A stretch of DNA of 64,000 nt from Oscillatoriales cyanobacterium USR001 (GTDB lineage: Bacteria > Cyanobacteriota > Cyanobacteriia > Cyanobacteriales > Microcoleaceae). The notes below the pieces were generated by a model. That model ran no database searches, was not told the origin of the DNA, and saw only the letters and a program-made list of their open reading frames with translations. The translations under genes were made by a program, and so were the position numbers. Position 1 is the first letter of the stretch. Each line of letters starts with the position of its first letter. The stretch lies in assembly GCA_001698425.1 (NCBI GenBank), contig MBRE01000055.1:59547-123546 (forward strand), in the 5' to 3' direction. Below, piece by piece: positions 26,747 to 36,302 of the stretch.

Positions 26747-29281
26747 TTAACCTAAAATGAAAACATTAGCACTCAAATCACTAGGAGATAAGCCAGAGAC
26801 GATCGCTAAATAATTATCTCCGAATTTAATCGCCGTCGAACTCACGGTTGCTGTCTCATCTAATTGCAACATAATCGGTTCAAAGGTGAGTTGAGAATAG
26901 CTGATGCCTTGACTCAAACCAATCACATCATCTGGTTCAAAATCCACAATAACATCGGTTTTTTCAATCGGAATATTTGCCTGATTTTCCGACAAAATAA
27001 AAGCATCATTCCCACTGCCACCAATGAGAATATCTTGGCCTAAATCTCCTATTAATGTATCATTGCCAGCAGCACCATTAAGCACATCATCACTTTTGCC
27101 ACCGCGCAAAACATCATTGCCATCTCCACCAATTAAGGTGTCATTATCATTATTGCCATTGATCCAGTCATTGCCATTACCACCGACCAGAAAATCTGAT
27201 TCTTTTCCACCGAATAAAGTATCGTTGCCGCCAAGTCCAAATAGTGTATCAGCCCCTTGATTGGTATTAATTAAATCGTTATTTTCTGTACCAGTTAGAG
27301 AGTCGCTACCGGATAAGGCAGAAATTCCGATGTTACCCGCTGTTTCTGGAATGACTGTATCAACCCCGTCTGTAAGCAGGCAAAATCCTTCTCCCTGTAT
27401 GTTTTCAGGCATTTCTGTGGGTTCGCCATTGCCTGTGGCGTTGGGAAGAGGGGTTTTAATGATGACTATAGGTATCGGTGTGGGAGTGGGTTCTGGTGTG
27501 GGTGCAGGTTCTGGTATAGGTTCTGGCTCTGGTGCGGGTGCGGGTGCGGGTGCGGGTGCAGATACAGGTGCGGGTGCGGATGCGGCTACGGGTGCGGGTG
27601 CGGATGCGGGTGTTGGTGCAGGTGTTGGAACAGGTGCGAGTGCGGGTGCAGGTGTTGGCACAGGTACGGGTACAGATGCAGGTGCTGGCACAGGTGCGGG
27701 TGCGGGTGTTGGCACAGGTGCGGGTGTGGGGATAGGAAATCCAGGGTTGTCCTCTAAGAATTTATCTATTGAGATATCAGCATCTGTGGTAGTTGTTGGT
27801 ACAGGTGTCGGTGTTGATATCGGCGCAGGTGTGGGCGTTGGCGCAGGTGCGGGCGTTGGAGTTGATGTTGATATCGGCGCAGGTGTGGGCGTTGGCGCAG
27901 GTGCGGGCGTTGGAGTTGGTGTTGGTATCGGTACAGGCGTTGGTGTTGTTATCGGTGTCGGCGTTGGTGTCGGTGCAGGTGTCGGTGTCGGTGTTGGTGT
28001 TGATGTTAACGTTGGTGCTGGTTTTTGTCCATCTTCTATTTTTGGATCGTTTGCTATTTTTGGATCGTTTGCTATTTTTGGATCGTTTGCTATTTTTGGA
28101 TCGTTTGCTATTTTTGGATCGTTTGCTATTTTTGGATCGTTTTCTATTTTTGGATCGTTTTCTATTTTTGGATCGTTTTCTATTTTTAGAGCATCTACTT
28201 TTGGTTCAATAGGACTACCATCATTCGTCAGGAATGTAACGTTATTACTCAACTCATTCGCTACAGCAAGATCGACGATTTTATCCCCATTAAAGTCAGC
28301 AGCGACGATCGAAGTAGGTCGATCGCCTACTGAAATATCTTTGTACTTCGTAAAGCTACCAGAACCAGAATTAATTAACAATGAAACATTGTCACTTTCT
28401 GTATTTGCTACAGCGATATCCGGTTTTTTATCGCCATTAAAATCACCAATAACTAATGCTTTTGGGGAACTTCCAACAGTGATATCTTGCTTAGTAAATT
28501 TACCATCGGCAGATTGTAGCAAAATTGAAACACTATTACTCCCTGTATTCGCGATCGCGATATCAACAAAACCATCACCATTAAAATCAGCCGTTGCGAT
28601 CGCCTGGGGAGAAGTACCCACCGCGATATCTTGCTTTTGTGTGAAATTAGCGTCACCATCATTGAATAAAATTGTTACATTATTACTACCTTCATTGGCT
28701 ACAACTAAATCCGGTTTCCCATCGCGATTAAAATCATTTGCCGCGATCGCTAAAGGATTATTATTACCAATAGCAATAGTTTGTTGCTTCAGTTTTAAAG
28801 TTGGTGTTGGGAAAATGCTTAATCCCAGATTTAGAAACACTAAAGCGCTGTTACTTTTGGCATCGACACCAGCAAAGTCAATTTCATTGTCCCCATTAAA
28901 ATCAGCCGCGATCGCCGCATTCGGAAAGGTAAACTTATCAAACTTTAAGGACAATGGAAGAAAATTGGGATTACTGCTACTAATCAAGTCAAAACTACCA
29001 TTGAGAAACGCTGAAACTTTGTTGCTGCCTGTACTTCCTACTACTATATCTGGTCGATCGTCTTCATTAAGGATATTAGCAGGAACCACCGAAGTGGGGT
29101 TATTTTCTACAGTTGCTTCATAGGGAGTAAAATTGCCAGAATCAGAATTAGTTAATAAAGAGATGGTATTGCCGCCTGAGTTTGCTACAATGAGATCGGG
29201 TTTACCGTCCCCATCAATGTTGGTTACTGTGAGCGATCGCGGTGTCTTGCCAACGGAGATACTTTTAGTAGTGAAATTCAC
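26747..29281 (-). CDS. FG-GAP/VCBS repeat and RTX calcium-binding secreted protein
   Basis: An 844-residue repeat protein. Residues 1-355 hold about seven FG-GAP/VCBS repeats of the form [15 protein letters not shown], a beta-propeller-type fold. Residues about 360-415 hold hexapeptides KIENDP x3 and KIANDP x5. A Pro/Thr/Ala-rich linker (PTPTPAP) spans about 420-640. RTX nonapeptides (GGxGNDxLx) lie at about 690-770, followed by a C-terminal tail of the type used for type I secretion. There is no N-terminal signal peptide, which fits type I export. The start is a GTG at 29281. It is likely cell-surface or extracellular and Ca-binding; its role is unknown. Confidence 0.85.
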   Translation of the reverse strand: MNFTTKSISVGKTPRSLTVTNIDGDGKPDLIVANSGGNTISLLTNSDSGNFTPYEATVENNPTSVVPANILNEDDRPDIVVGSTGSNKVSAFLNGSFDLISSSNPNFLPLSLKFDKFTFPNAAIAADFNGDNEIDFAGVDAKSNSALVFLNLGLSIFPTPTLKLKQQTIAIGNNNPLAIAANDFNRDGKPDLVVANEGSNNVTILFNDGDANFTQKQDIAVGTSPQAIATADFNGDGFVDIAIANTGSNSVSILLQSADGKFTKQDITVGSSPKALVIGDFNGDKKPDIAVANTESDNVSLLINSGSGSFTKYKDISVGDRPTSIVAADFNGDKIVDLAVANELSNNVTFLTNDGSPIEPKVDALKIENDPKIENDPKIENDPKIANDPKIANDPKIANDPKIANDPKIANDPKIEDGQKPAPTLTSTPTPTPTPAPTPTPTPITTPTPVPIPTPTPTPAPAPTPTPAPISTSTPTPAPAPTPTPAPISTPTPVPTTTTDADISIDKFLEDNPGFPIPTPAPVPTPAPAPVPAPASVPVPVPTPAPALAPVPTPAPTPASAPAPVAASAPAPVSAPAPAPAPAPEPEPIPEPAPTPEPTPTPIPIVIIKTPLPNATGNGEPTEMPENIQGEGFCLLTDGVDTVIPETAGNIGISALSGSDSLTGTENNDLINTNQGADTLFGLGGNDTLFGGKESDFLVGGNGNDWINGNNDNDTLIGGDGNDVLRGGKSDDVLNGAAGNDTLIGDLGQDILIGGSGNDAFILSENQANIPIEKTDVIVDFEPDDVIGLSQGISYSQLTFEPIMLQLDETATVSSTAIKFGDNYLAIVSGLSPSDLSANVFILG
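28035..28187 (-). repeat. 18-bp in-frame tandem repeat (KI[E/A]NDP)
   Basis: About 8.5 nearly identical 18-bp units, differing mainly at one codon that encodes Glu or Ala. It sits within the FG-GAP/RTX gene between the propeller and the Pro-rich linker. Copy number probably varies by slippage. Confidence 0.9.
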
Positions 29282-29379
29282 GTTCCTGCCTCATTTTTAT
29301 TCAAGTGATACACTTTCACTTGTATTCTAATTACTGGCGAAAAGCGTGTCAAGGCCTAATTGGGCGATCGAATAATGTA

Positions 29380-29446
29380 GGGGCGAAGCCTTCGGGCGAT
29401 AAATTATCGCAATAAACCTGGGTTTTGTGTCCGAATGCTTCGCCCT
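29380..29446. repeat. Small palindromic element upstream of the RTX gene
   Basis: GGGCGAAGC at 29381-29389 pairs with GCTTCGCCC at 29437-29445, and GCGATAAATTATCGC between them is itself palindromic. Non-coding. It lies between the RTX gene's promoter side and the end of the STAND ATPase gene. Confidence 0.6.
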
Positions 29447-29551
29447 TCTCCGGGAAAGATGTGCTACTCGCCTGATTGAAATTCTGCTCGATCTGAAAAA
29501 CTATATGGGAGCGGGTAGAATTTTTATTCCATAAAGCTTGCTGTTTAGGTA

Positions 29552-30931
29552 TTATTGTAGCTGGCTCGCATACTGCCTCAATACAGGTGGCAAACTGTAA
29601 AAACTTTCTTGTTGTTCTATCAAGCAGCGCCGCGATAAAGATTGCAGCACATTTGGTAAATCTGAAGATGTAATTCTGCTATTTTCTAGTAACTTTGCCA
29701 GATTGATTGGTTCACTTTCTTTAGCTAGTAACGATATAACTTGTTTTTCTATCTCGGATAGGCGACTAAACTGCTCCTCTAACACATCTTTCAAATCTTC
29801 TGGTAACAATATACCATCATCAGGTAATAACTCAGTCACGTATCCTCCCAACTCTTGAATCAGTGTCGCCACGTTTTTTAACCATAAAGGGTTGCCTTGG
29901 TAGCAGTTAATTAGTGCTTCGCAGTTGTTGATTTCTTCTAATCCATTATCTCTCAATATCTCTCGTCCGGCTGCGATATCTAAACCAGTGATTTGTAAGG
30001 TACGAATGGGAGTATTTTGGCTTTTTACTTGAGTCACTTCTCTGGGTTGTTCCCAACCGATTAATAGAAAGCAGCTTTGATGGGATAATTTTTCTATCTG
30101 TTTGAAAAAGGAGCGATATTCTTCATATTCTGGTTTATATTTTCCTGCCAATTCACCGCTACTAAAAAGATGGTGAATGTCATCTAAGATGATTAAAGTG
30201 CGGTATTTTTGTAAATATTTAATTAGGGGTAAGGGTTTCGGGTTAGTTGCAGGTGAATCTAGCTTTTCTGACTGGGAGAAAAGCTGGATTAGTTCCTGTT
30301 GAAATTCATCGAGGGTGTGGGATGCGTCTATGGTGCGCCAAATTATGTAATCGAATTGATTTTTTATTTGTTGTACGAGTTGTACTGCTAGGGATGTTTT
30401 GCCGATTCCACTGATACCGGTGAGGGCTATGAGGTGGCTGTGTTGTTGTAGAATCCAGTATGTGAGGGTTTCGAGTTCGGAAGTGCGCGAGTAGAATGTG
30501 CCTAATTCTGGCATCTCGCTTAAATCTTGATGTAGAGTTTCAGGTTGTTTTGTGTTAGATATTTCTTGATTATGTGGGTGTGAGTTTGGTGTATTTGGTG
30601 GGTGTCTTCCTTCTCCACAAAAATTAATGTTACGAACTCGAACATGATCTTGTACAACATTTGAAAATAGGGAGATTTGTAACCTCTCCATCGCCGAGCG
30701 AAAATTCTTTTTATTGACATCTTCTCCCAACTTTTCTGAAAGTATCTGCCATAATTGCGAAGCCGCATTCCTAACACGACTTTCAGAACAGTCAAAGTCT
30801 TTGGCTACGTGCTTGTATGTATCGTGTTGTAGAGTTGCTTTCAGTACCGCTTCTTGTAAATCGTCAAGATGTTGACCCGTTTTCTCGAAGACTATGCGAT
30901 CGGCGAGGTTTAACATTTCTTTAAGATTCAT
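29552..30931 (-). CDS. STAND/NB-ARC ATPase with vMAP-type N-terminal HTH
   Basis: A 459-residue protein. Residues 1-85 form the helix-turn-helix domain found at the N-terminus of vWA-MoxR-associated proteins in cyanobacteria (NLKEMLNLADRIVFEKTGQ). An NB-ARC-type NTPase follows: Walker A ALTGISGIGKTSLA near residue 174, Walker B TLIILDDIHH near 242 and a GNPLWL motif near 346, then a winged helix. The C-terminus stops after the winged helix, without WD40, TPR or other sensor repeats that usual family members carry. STAND ATPases act as signal-triggered switches in defence or regulation. The target is unknown. Confidence 0.8.
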   Translation of the reverse strand: MNLKEMLNLADRIVFEKTGQHLDDLQEAVLKATLQHDTYKHVAKDFDCSESRVRNAASQLWQILSEKLGEDVNKKNFRSAMERLQISLFSNVVQDHVRVRNINFCGEGRHPPNTPNSHPHNQEISNTKQPETLHQDLSEMPELGTFYSRTSELETLTYWILQQHSHLIALTGISGIGKTSLAVQLVQQIKNQFDYIIWRTIDASHTLDEFQQELIQLFSQSEKLDSPATNPKPLPLIKYLQKYRTLIILDDIHHLFSSGELAGKYKPEYEEYRSFFKQIEKLSHQSCFLLIGWEQPREVTQVKSQNTPIRTLQITGLDIAAGREILRDNGLEEINNCEALINCYQGNPLWLKNVATLIQELGGYVTELLPDDGILLPEDLKDVLEEQFSRLSEIEKQVISLLAKESEPINLAKLLENSRITSSDLPNVLQSLSRRCLIEQQESFYSLPPVLRQYASQLQ

Positions 30932-31211
30932 CGGGTCAAGAGGATTGAATATTTTTGTGTATTATGGCACAGTTTTAGACATTTTAGTATATTTTTAGAT
31001 ATTTTAGTATATTAACTAGATTTAAAGAGAGTAAATTGGGGAAATTAGGGGGCAAAATAGTACATTTTGCGGACTAGACAAATCTTTGATTTGTAAGGAT
31101 GATAGAGAGATTATTAAATCGTAAATTGAAAGAATTACTATTTACCATTTTAATAAAATGATGTGCTAAAAAACATTTTCATTGTAATTAATAGTTGAAT
31201 TTTAACAGTGC

Positions 31212-32870
31212 ATGGCTCCAAAGGGAAATGGAAGGTCGGAAAATCGTTGTCGCTATTATGTTCGGCGTGAAGCTGAACGTCGTGGTTGGGATCTGCGTCA
31301 CGTTAGTAGTGGCGGAGATGTTTTAGAGGAGCAAGAAATCGAGGCTTATTTCCCTAACTGTGGTCTTGAAGGCGAACGCCCAGACTTTCTTTTCTGTTTG
31401 GTAGGCGATCCCACGATTATTGTTGAGGCAAAAAACGAAGCAGGTAAACTCAAACAAGCACAAAAAGAAGCAGAAGATTACGCTGACAAAATCAATACAA
31501 CAGGTAAATACAGTATCAAATTAGCAGTTGGTGCTGCGGGTGAAGAAGATAAAGGGTTTGAGATCAGTGTTTCTTTTCTAACTCATCAGGGATGGTTTTC
31601 TCTCACTTCACATGGATTCGCCCTAACTACTTTTCCAACTAAAGCAGAAGTTGAAATTGCGCTGAAAGCCGATAATGGCTCAACAAAAGTGAGTGTACCA
31701 TCACAAGCTGAGTTTGTTGATGCAGCAATTGAAACGAGTCGTATTCTACGCACTGCGAAAATAGAAGCTCCACTTCGTCCTAAAGTCATTGGTGCTTTAG
31801 TTTTGGCAATGTACCAGGGACAAATTGATACAACTCCTAGCAATGCTTTATCGTCAGTTAATACACTAGCTGAAAATGCTGTTAATGGCGCACACAAATT
31901 GCCAACCCAAAATAAAGAAAGACTCAAAGATGCTCTGTGTTTATCAGGAGCAGATTTTAATCGTCTTTCTCCTTATATTGGGCGAGTTATCAATACACTA
32001 AAACGCCTCAATGTTCGTTCAGTTATACAAACGGATGCTGATTTTTTGGGAATGTTTTATGAAGCATTTTTGCGTTATGGCTACGATAACAATGCGCTGG
32101 GAATTGTTTTCACACCACGACATATTACGCGGATGTGTGCCGAATTAGTGGGAGTAAGTGTACGAGATCGGATTATTGATATTGCTGCGGGTACAGGCGG
32201 CTTTCTCGTTGCTGCATTTGATGCCATGATGCGACAAGCTCGTAGTGCTGCTGAAATTGAGAAGGTCAAAGATTCAATTATTGGTTTTGATACTAATCCG
32301 ACTGTTTGGGCGCTTTCGATGCTTAATATGTTTTTTCGAGGAGATGGTAAAAGTCATATTTATAACGAAAGCTGCTTTGACGATAATATATTCTCAGTTG
32401 TAAGTCGTAGCTGCACGAGAGCATTTCTCAACCCTCCGTTTTCCCAAGATGAGGAGCCGGAATATCTATTTGTTAACCGAGCAATGGATGCACTAGAACC
32501 AGGTGGATTATTGACTGTAGTTGTATATGCTGGAATTTTTGCCGATATGGATCACAACGCATGGCGACAACGTTTTCTGCTCAAACATAAACTCCTCGCC
32601 ATGATTAGCCTTCCTGAAGACTTGTTTTATCCGACTGCTGCACCAACCTCGATTATGGTTGCTGAAGCTCATGTACCTCTTGCCCCAACTGACAAAATAT
32701 TCATGGCTCGAATTTGGAATGATGGATATGAAAAGCTTAAGGGTAAGCGTGTTGAGCGATCTGGCAATCAGATTGATGAGATTGTAAACCAATTTCATGT
32801 TTTTATGAAAGGTGAAACGGTGATTTCTGAATTAGTCACAGTCGTAGAAGGATGTAACATTCTCTCATGA
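31212..32870 (+). CDS. Nuclease-methylase fusion (HsdM-like N6-adenine methyltransferase)
   Basis: A 552-residue bifunctional restriction-modification subunit. The N-terminus (about residues 1-110) has a PD-(D/E)xK-type nuclease signature, RPDFLF ... TIIVEAKNE. A gamma-class N6-adenine methylase follows: YGYDNNALGIVFTPRHI near 290-305, SAM motif DIAAGTGGFLVAA near 320 and catalytic NPPF near 402. The partner specificity gene overlaps it by 4 bp (ATGA). This fused R-M polypeptide plus separate S subunit resembles BcgI-like type IIB/IIG systems more than a three-gene type I system. No separate HsdR is seen nearby. Confidence 0.83.
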   Translation: MAPKGNGRSENRCRYYVRREAERRGWDLRHVSSGGDVLEEQEIEAYFPNCGLEGERPDFLFCLVGDPTIIVEAKNEAGKLKQAQKEAEDYADKINTTGKYSIKLAVGAAGEEDKGFEISVSFLTHQGWFSLTSHGFALTTFPTKAEVEIALKADNGSTKVSVPSQAEFVDAAIETSRILRTAKIEAPLRPKVIGALVLAMYQGQIDTTPSNALSSVNTLAENAVNGAHKLPTQNKERLKDALCLSGADFNRLSPYIGRVINTLKRLNVRSVIQTDADFLGMFYEAFLRYGYDNNALGIVFTPRHITRMCAELVGVSVRDRIIDIAAGTGGFLVAAFDAMMRQARSAAEIEKVKDSIIGFDTNPTVWALSMLNMFFRGDGKSHIYNESCFDDNIFSVVSRSCTRAFLNPPFSQDEEPEYLFVNRAMDALEPGGLLTVVVYAGIFADMDHNAWRQRFLLKHKLLAMISLPEDLFYPTAAPTSIMVAEAHVPLAPTDKIFMARIWNDGYEKLKGKRVERSGNQIDEIVNQFHVFMKGETVISELVTVVEGCNILS

Positions 32871-33553
32871 GCAATATCGAGTGGAGTCCACAACAATGGC
32901 TACCTCAACCTAAACTCTCAGAACGCGAATTTGAGCGTTTACGAAGTGAAGCTATGCGCGGCATCTTTGAAGCGGTGACTTTGATGCCAGACTTGGCTGA
33001 TGTTGTTCTTAAAGATTTTGGGGTTGCAGATGAAGAGGATGACGGTAATGAATTACCTTATGGAACTCATGGAAAACTTTCCAAATACTTCGACATTGAG
33101 AATGGACGCTCGATAGGTGAAAAAAATTACATTGAAGGCACGATTCCCTATATCAGTAGTGGTGACTCGACCAACAGCATTATCAGCTTGATTGATCCTG
33201 TTCCAGAGGAGGTGTTTGAGCAAGGTGGCATTACAATTACTGCTTTCGGCAAAGCAGGGTTACAACCCTGGTCATTTATGGCAAGGGGCAACGGTGGCAG
33301 TTCAGTTCGGGTTTTGTTGCCTAAGTACAAGATGAGCCTCAACGATTTGCTGTGGTTTGTAGTGCAAATTAACAGACAAAGATGGCGTTTTTTCTATGCT
33401 CGGATGGCAATTAAGGGACGTATTGCTAATCTTGAAGTTAGTGCGCCTCCCAAAGCTTTATTAGACACTGGAAAAACCTTGTTTGAGAGAGTGAGAGTCT
33501 TTCGTGAACAGCTTGAAGACCTTGTACATCTTAAGACCAACTTTTCAGTTTAG
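32867..33553 (+). CDS. Single-TRD specificity subunit (HsdS-like)
   Basis: A 228-residue protein overlapping the methylase stop codon. An N-terminal helical part (about residues 1-60) is followed by one target-recognition domain with GKLSKYFDIENGRSI, IPYISSGDSTNS and ITITAFGKAG motifs, ending in a conserved helix (LFERVRVFREQLEDL). Typical HsdS has two TRDs; a single TRD implies either dimerisation to read a palindromic bipartite site or a half-size protein. It supplies DNA sequence recognition for the upstream enzyme. A hairpin repeat begins 15 bp after its stop codon. Confidence 0.78.
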   Translation: MSNIEWSPQQWLPQPKLSEREFERLRSEAMRGIFEAVTLMPDLADVVLKDFGVADEEDDGNELPYGTHGKLSKYFDIENGRSIGEKNYIEGTIPYISSGDSTNSIISLIDPVPEEVFEQGGITITAFGKAGLQPWSFMARGNGGSSVRVLLPKYKMSLNDLLWFVVQINRQRWRFFYARMAIKGRIANLEVSAPPKALLDTGKTLFERVRVFREQLEDLVHLKTNFSV

Positions 33554-33567
33554 ATTAACCTACAAGC

Positions 33568-33686
33568 GCGATCGCAACTTAAGAAACCGGGTTTCTCCGA
33601 TAAATCAACCATCTATGCCGAGATTTTATTCAGAAACCCGGTTTCTCACCCCACGCGATCGCGTCACCAAAAGAAAGCGCGATCGC
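33568..33686. repeat. HIP1-bounded hairpin repeat, copy 1
   Basis: Starts and ends with GCGATCGC and holds AAGAAACCGGGTTTCT and CAGAAACCCGGTTTCT about 35 bp apart. Copies occur throughout 33.5-40.2 kb between gene pairs. Confidence 0.85.
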
Positions 33687-33758
33687 ATTTCGCTGTAAGT
33701 ACCAAGCAATGCAATGATTGTACGGATAGCGATCGCTCACTAAAACTCATCCTAATTA

Positions 33759-34214
33759 TTAGGTAGATAAAGGCGGCACTGTAAAATTTGTAAACAATTG
33801 CACATCAAATTCACTACCTGTCAAAGAATTCACTAACCGTTCATCCAATGTTAGCAACGGTGCTGTAACTTGCTCTGACAGTGCCACATAGCAGCCATCA
33901 TAAGCTGTGATACCATAGTCCAATCCAATTTGAACAGCTTTATTCATTAGCTCCTTGGTTGAAGTAACTTGAAATCGTAAAGCTTTTAAGTCACTTAGAT
34001 CGGCCTGAACTTGTTCGGCAGTGTAGAGTTTAGCTCGAACATACTTCCAAAGAACATTAGCACACTCAATATAAAACAGATCGGGCACAAAAAATTCAAC
34101 AGCCGGATCGTCAAGACAATCGAATAATTGATTAACTTTAGGAGTCAAAGGATCGACGATAAACTGCTTAATACAAATATTTGTATCCAGTACGCATCGT
34201 AGCGGAACAGTCAT
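33759..34214 (-). CDS. PIN-domain toxin (VapC-like)
   Basis: A 151-residue PIN ribonuclease. The acidic residues of the active site are visible: Asp in CVLDTNICIKQF near residue 10, Glu in FYIECANVLW near 48 and Asp in TAYDGCYVALS near 120. It overlaps its antitoxin by 4 bp on the same strand. VapC toxins cut RNA, usually tRNA, when the antitoxin is lost. The module looks intact. Confidence 0.88.
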   Translation of the reverse strand: MTVPLRCVLDTNICIKQFIVDPLTPKVNQLFDCLDDPAVEFFVPDLFYIECANVLWKYVRAKLYTAEQVQADLSDLKALRFQVTSTKELMNKAVQIGLDYGITAYDGCYVALSEQVTAPLLTLDERLVNSLTGSEFDVQLFTNFTVPPLST

Positions 34215-34480
34215 CTGTTGCGATCCTCTCGAATCAAAACAGTGCTATCAGTTAATCCAAAATCCTTTGGGTTAACTCTGGGACGACTGCGAATCCTTTG
34301 TAGGATTGCTGACGTTGGTTGGCTTTCTTGCGGCCGATCTATCATCACCTTGTCGGACTCAAATGATTGCTTCAATAGATGAATTACTGCCTCATTGAGA
34401 GTAAAATTTTTTTCAGAGGCAAGACATTGAATACGACTGTATAATTCATCGGGTAGATTTTGAATCTGAAGTGTAGCCAT
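34211..34480 (-). CDS. Ribbon-helix-helix antitoxin (FitA/VapB-like)
   Basis: An 89-residue antitoxin. The N-terminus (ATLQIQNLPDELYSRIQ) is a ribbon-helix-helix fold that would bind operator DNA, and the C-terminus (about residues 55-85) would block the PIN toxin. I take the ATG at 34480 (MATLQIQ) over one two codons upstream. The stop overlaps the start of the toxin gene. Confidence 0.85.
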   Translation of the reverse strand: MATLQIQNLPDELYSRIQCLASEKNFTLNEAVIHLLKQSFESDKVMIDRPQESQPTSAILQRIRSRPRVNPKDFGLTDSTVLIREDRNR

Positions 34481-34537
34481 TGCCATTTCATAGTTACTTC
34501 ATTTATTATATCACAGTTTAACTCAAGCGTCAATGTT

Positions 34538-34643
34538 CAGAAACCGGGTTTCTCAAATAACTAAAACATCTCATCCGAGATTTTATTCAGAAACCCGGTT
34601 TCTCACCCCACGCGATCGCCTCATCAAAACTCATAGCGATCGC
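34538..34643. repeat. HIP1-bounded hairpin repeat, copy 2
   Basis: Carries CAGAAACCGGGTTTCTC and CAGAAACCCGGTTTCTC and ends at GCGATCGC. The left HIP1 end is missing. It separates the VapBC pair from the next module. Confidence 0.82.
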
Positions 34644-34701
34644 TTACACTCCGAGCGTGATATACTTAACACAAGATTGGTAGTTACTAGGTGAGGTCAG
34701 C

Positions 34702-34929
34702 ATGAATGCAGAATTCCAAAAGGTTTTTGAGTTAACCTTCTCGGAAAAATTGCAGCTTGTCGAAGATTTATGGGACAGTATTGCCTCAGTTCCCGATCAA
34801 ATCCCTGTGCTTGACTGGCAAAAAGAAGAACTTGCGAGGAGGAAAGCAGCCTACCTGCAAAATCCTGGCTCAGGCAGTTCATGGGAAGTAGCTAAAGAAC
34901 GAATTCGCGGTAGACAGAACGATGCTTAG
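34702..34929 (+). CDS. Addiction-module antitoxin (TIGR02574/RelB-like)
   Basis: A 75-residue protein with LTFSEKLQLVEDLWDSIA near residues 10-27, the hallmark of the short 'addiction module component' antitoxins that pair with RelE/ParE toxins. The C-terminal half is charged and probably wraps the toxin. It overlaps the toxin gene by 8 bp. Confidence 0.88.
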   Translation: MNAEFQKVFELTFSEKLQLVEDLWDSIASVPDQIPVLDWQKEELARRKAAYLQNPGSGSSWEVAKERIRGRQNDA

Positions 34930-35221
34930 AAATCTGATTATTCTGCCAGAAGCAGAACAGGATGTTGCTGAGGGTTATGTTTGGCATGAAGCACAGGAAC
35001 TTGGCTTAGGTGAAGAGTTTCTTCATTGTGTTGATGCTTGCATTCAATTCATCCGGCGAAATCCTCAGATGTATCGGTTAGTTCACGAGAGCTATCGAAG
35101 GGCTGTAGTTCGGCGCTTCCCTTACGTTATTTTCTACGAGTATTTAGAGAATACAATTATTATCTACTCAGTATTTCATTGCTCTCAAGATCCGCAGAAA
35201 TTGCGTAGTCGGTTGCCATAG
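34922..35221 (+). CDS. RelE/ParE-family toxin
   Basis: A 99-residue compact alpha/beta toxin: ILPEAEQDVAEGYVWH near residue 7, FIRRNPQMY near 41 and RRFPYVIFYEY near 68, all typical of RelE/ParE proteins that are gyrase poisons or ribosome-dependent nucleases. It is complete by length and forms an operon with the antitoxin upstream. Confidence 0.88.
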   Translation: MLRNLIILPEAEQDVAEGYVWHEAQELGLGEEFLHCVDACIQFIRRNPQMYRLVHESYRRAVVRRFPYVIFYEYLENTIIIYSVFHCSQDPQKLRSRLP

Positions 35222-35260
35222 GAGTAACAACTGAATCAACTAGCATCAACTGTACGGAGA

Positions 35261-35456
35261 GCGATCGCAACTCTCCCTTAGCTTATATTTCCTCCCTCAA
35301 CCCAACATTAATCGGCGTTTAATGTAACTTTCGTAAAGAGCGATATTCCTTAAGAAACCCGGTTTCTCAGATAACTAAAGCATCACCGAGATTTTATTCA
35401 GAAACCCGGTTTCTCACGCTCATGCGATCGCGTCACCAATCATAAAGTGCGATCGC
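35261..35456. repeat. HIP1-bounded hairpin repeat, long copy 3
   Basis: The longer version of the repeat: GCGATCGC, then AACTCTCCC...TTAGCTTA and CCTCCCTCAACCCA, then the AAACCCGGTTTCT hairpin and a final GCGATCGC. The same long form is at 39953-40148. It fills most of the gene-free stretch 35222-35512. Confidence 0.85.
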
Positions 35457-35512
35457 CGTTAAAACACAATTTTAAAGGTTAAAATAAATATATATAATCT
35501 TAAACAAGCGAT

Positions 35513-35773
35513 ATGCCTCTTAGTGAACTTTTACCCACAGTTAATCAATTATCTCATCAAGATAAACTGCGACTAATTCACTTTCTCCTACTTGCAGTTG
35601 CCAAGGAAGAAGGATGTAGCCTAGAACCTGCTGAAGATACTAATTCAGAAAATATACTTCTGAATCAACTAGCATCAACGGGCGCAGTTGTCTGGTCCCC
35701 ACAGGCAGATCAGGAATCAATTCAAGCATTATCAGAACTTCTAGCTACCGCCCAAGAATCAGCCCATGCTTAA
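35513..35773 (+). CDS. Small partner of a retropepsin-like protease (antitoxin-like)
   Basis: An 86-residue protein: PLSELLPTVNQLSHQDKLRL at the N-terminus resembles the helical start of several cyanobacterial antitoxin-like proteins, with an acidic middle. It overlaps the aspartic-protease gene by 8 bp, the same geometry as the toxin-antitoxin pairs around it. Function is not established; an antitoxin or chaperone role is inferred from arrangement. Confidence 0.6.
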   Translation: MPLSELLPTVNQLSHQDKLRLIHFLLLAVAKEEGCSLEPAEDTNSENILLNQLASTGAVVWSPQADQESIQALSELLATAQESAHA

Positions 35774-36185
35774 TAGTCAGCGATTTCCATTTATAGAGAG
35801 AATTGATAGCCTTGGACGATCGAGTGTCATGCCATACTTGCCCATCACTCTCTCCAACAACAGCAACTCTGTAGAAGTGATGGCATTATTAGATACCGGT
35901 GCAAGTGTCAATGTTCTCCCATATCAGATTGGTCTACAATTAGGGGCAATATGGGAACAGCAAACCGTTCCTATTCAATTGAGTGGGAATTTGGCTCACA
36001 GTGAAGCGCGGGGATTGGTACTTTCAGGCACACTTGCTGAGTTTTCTACGATCTTACTTGCATTCGCTTGGACTAGATCAACAGATGCACCTGTAATCCT
36101 TGGACACCTCAACTTTTTCTCAGAGTTTAATGTCTGTTTTTTTCGTCACGAATTAGCTTTTGAGGTTTACCCAAGGGAGAAATGA
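35766..36185 (+). CDS. Retropepsin-like (clan AA) aspartic protease, module 1
   Basis: A 139-residue single-domain retropepsin-like protein with the catalytic motif ALLDTGASVNVLP near residue 40 (Asp-Thr-Gly-Ala), followed by the expected hydrophobic-Gly segment VILGHLNFF near 112. Such half-size proteases act as dimers. It has no signal peptide. The gene begins inside the end of the upstream small gene. Its occurrence in a toxin-antitoxin run suggests a stress or defence role, which is not proven. Confidence 0.78.
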   Translation: MLNSQRFPFIERIDSLGRSSVMPYLPITLSNNSNSVEVMALLDTGASVNVLPYQIGLQLGAIWEQQTVPIQLSGNLAHSEARGLVLSGTLAEFSTILLAFAWTRSTDAPVILGHLNFFSEFNVCFFRHELAFEVYPREK

Positions 36186-36302
36186 AGAAGTAATACACAA
36201 ATTACTAAAAGAAAGCGCGATTCAACTCTACCGATTGAATTTAGTGATATAATTTATCTTTAGCATTTCTGTTTCAAAATCACAGGCAATAGCAATAGTC
36301 CC

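Noticed and set aside
28035..28187. Regular short repeats that look like a CRISPR array
   Set aside because: The 18-bp units are contiguous with no spacers and translate in frame as KI[E/A]NDP within a protein gene.
27261..29123. Long Gly/Val-rich reading frame on the + strand
   Set aside because: It is the antisense shadow of the Pro/Thr/Ala-rich and FG-GAP regions of the minus-strand RTX gene.
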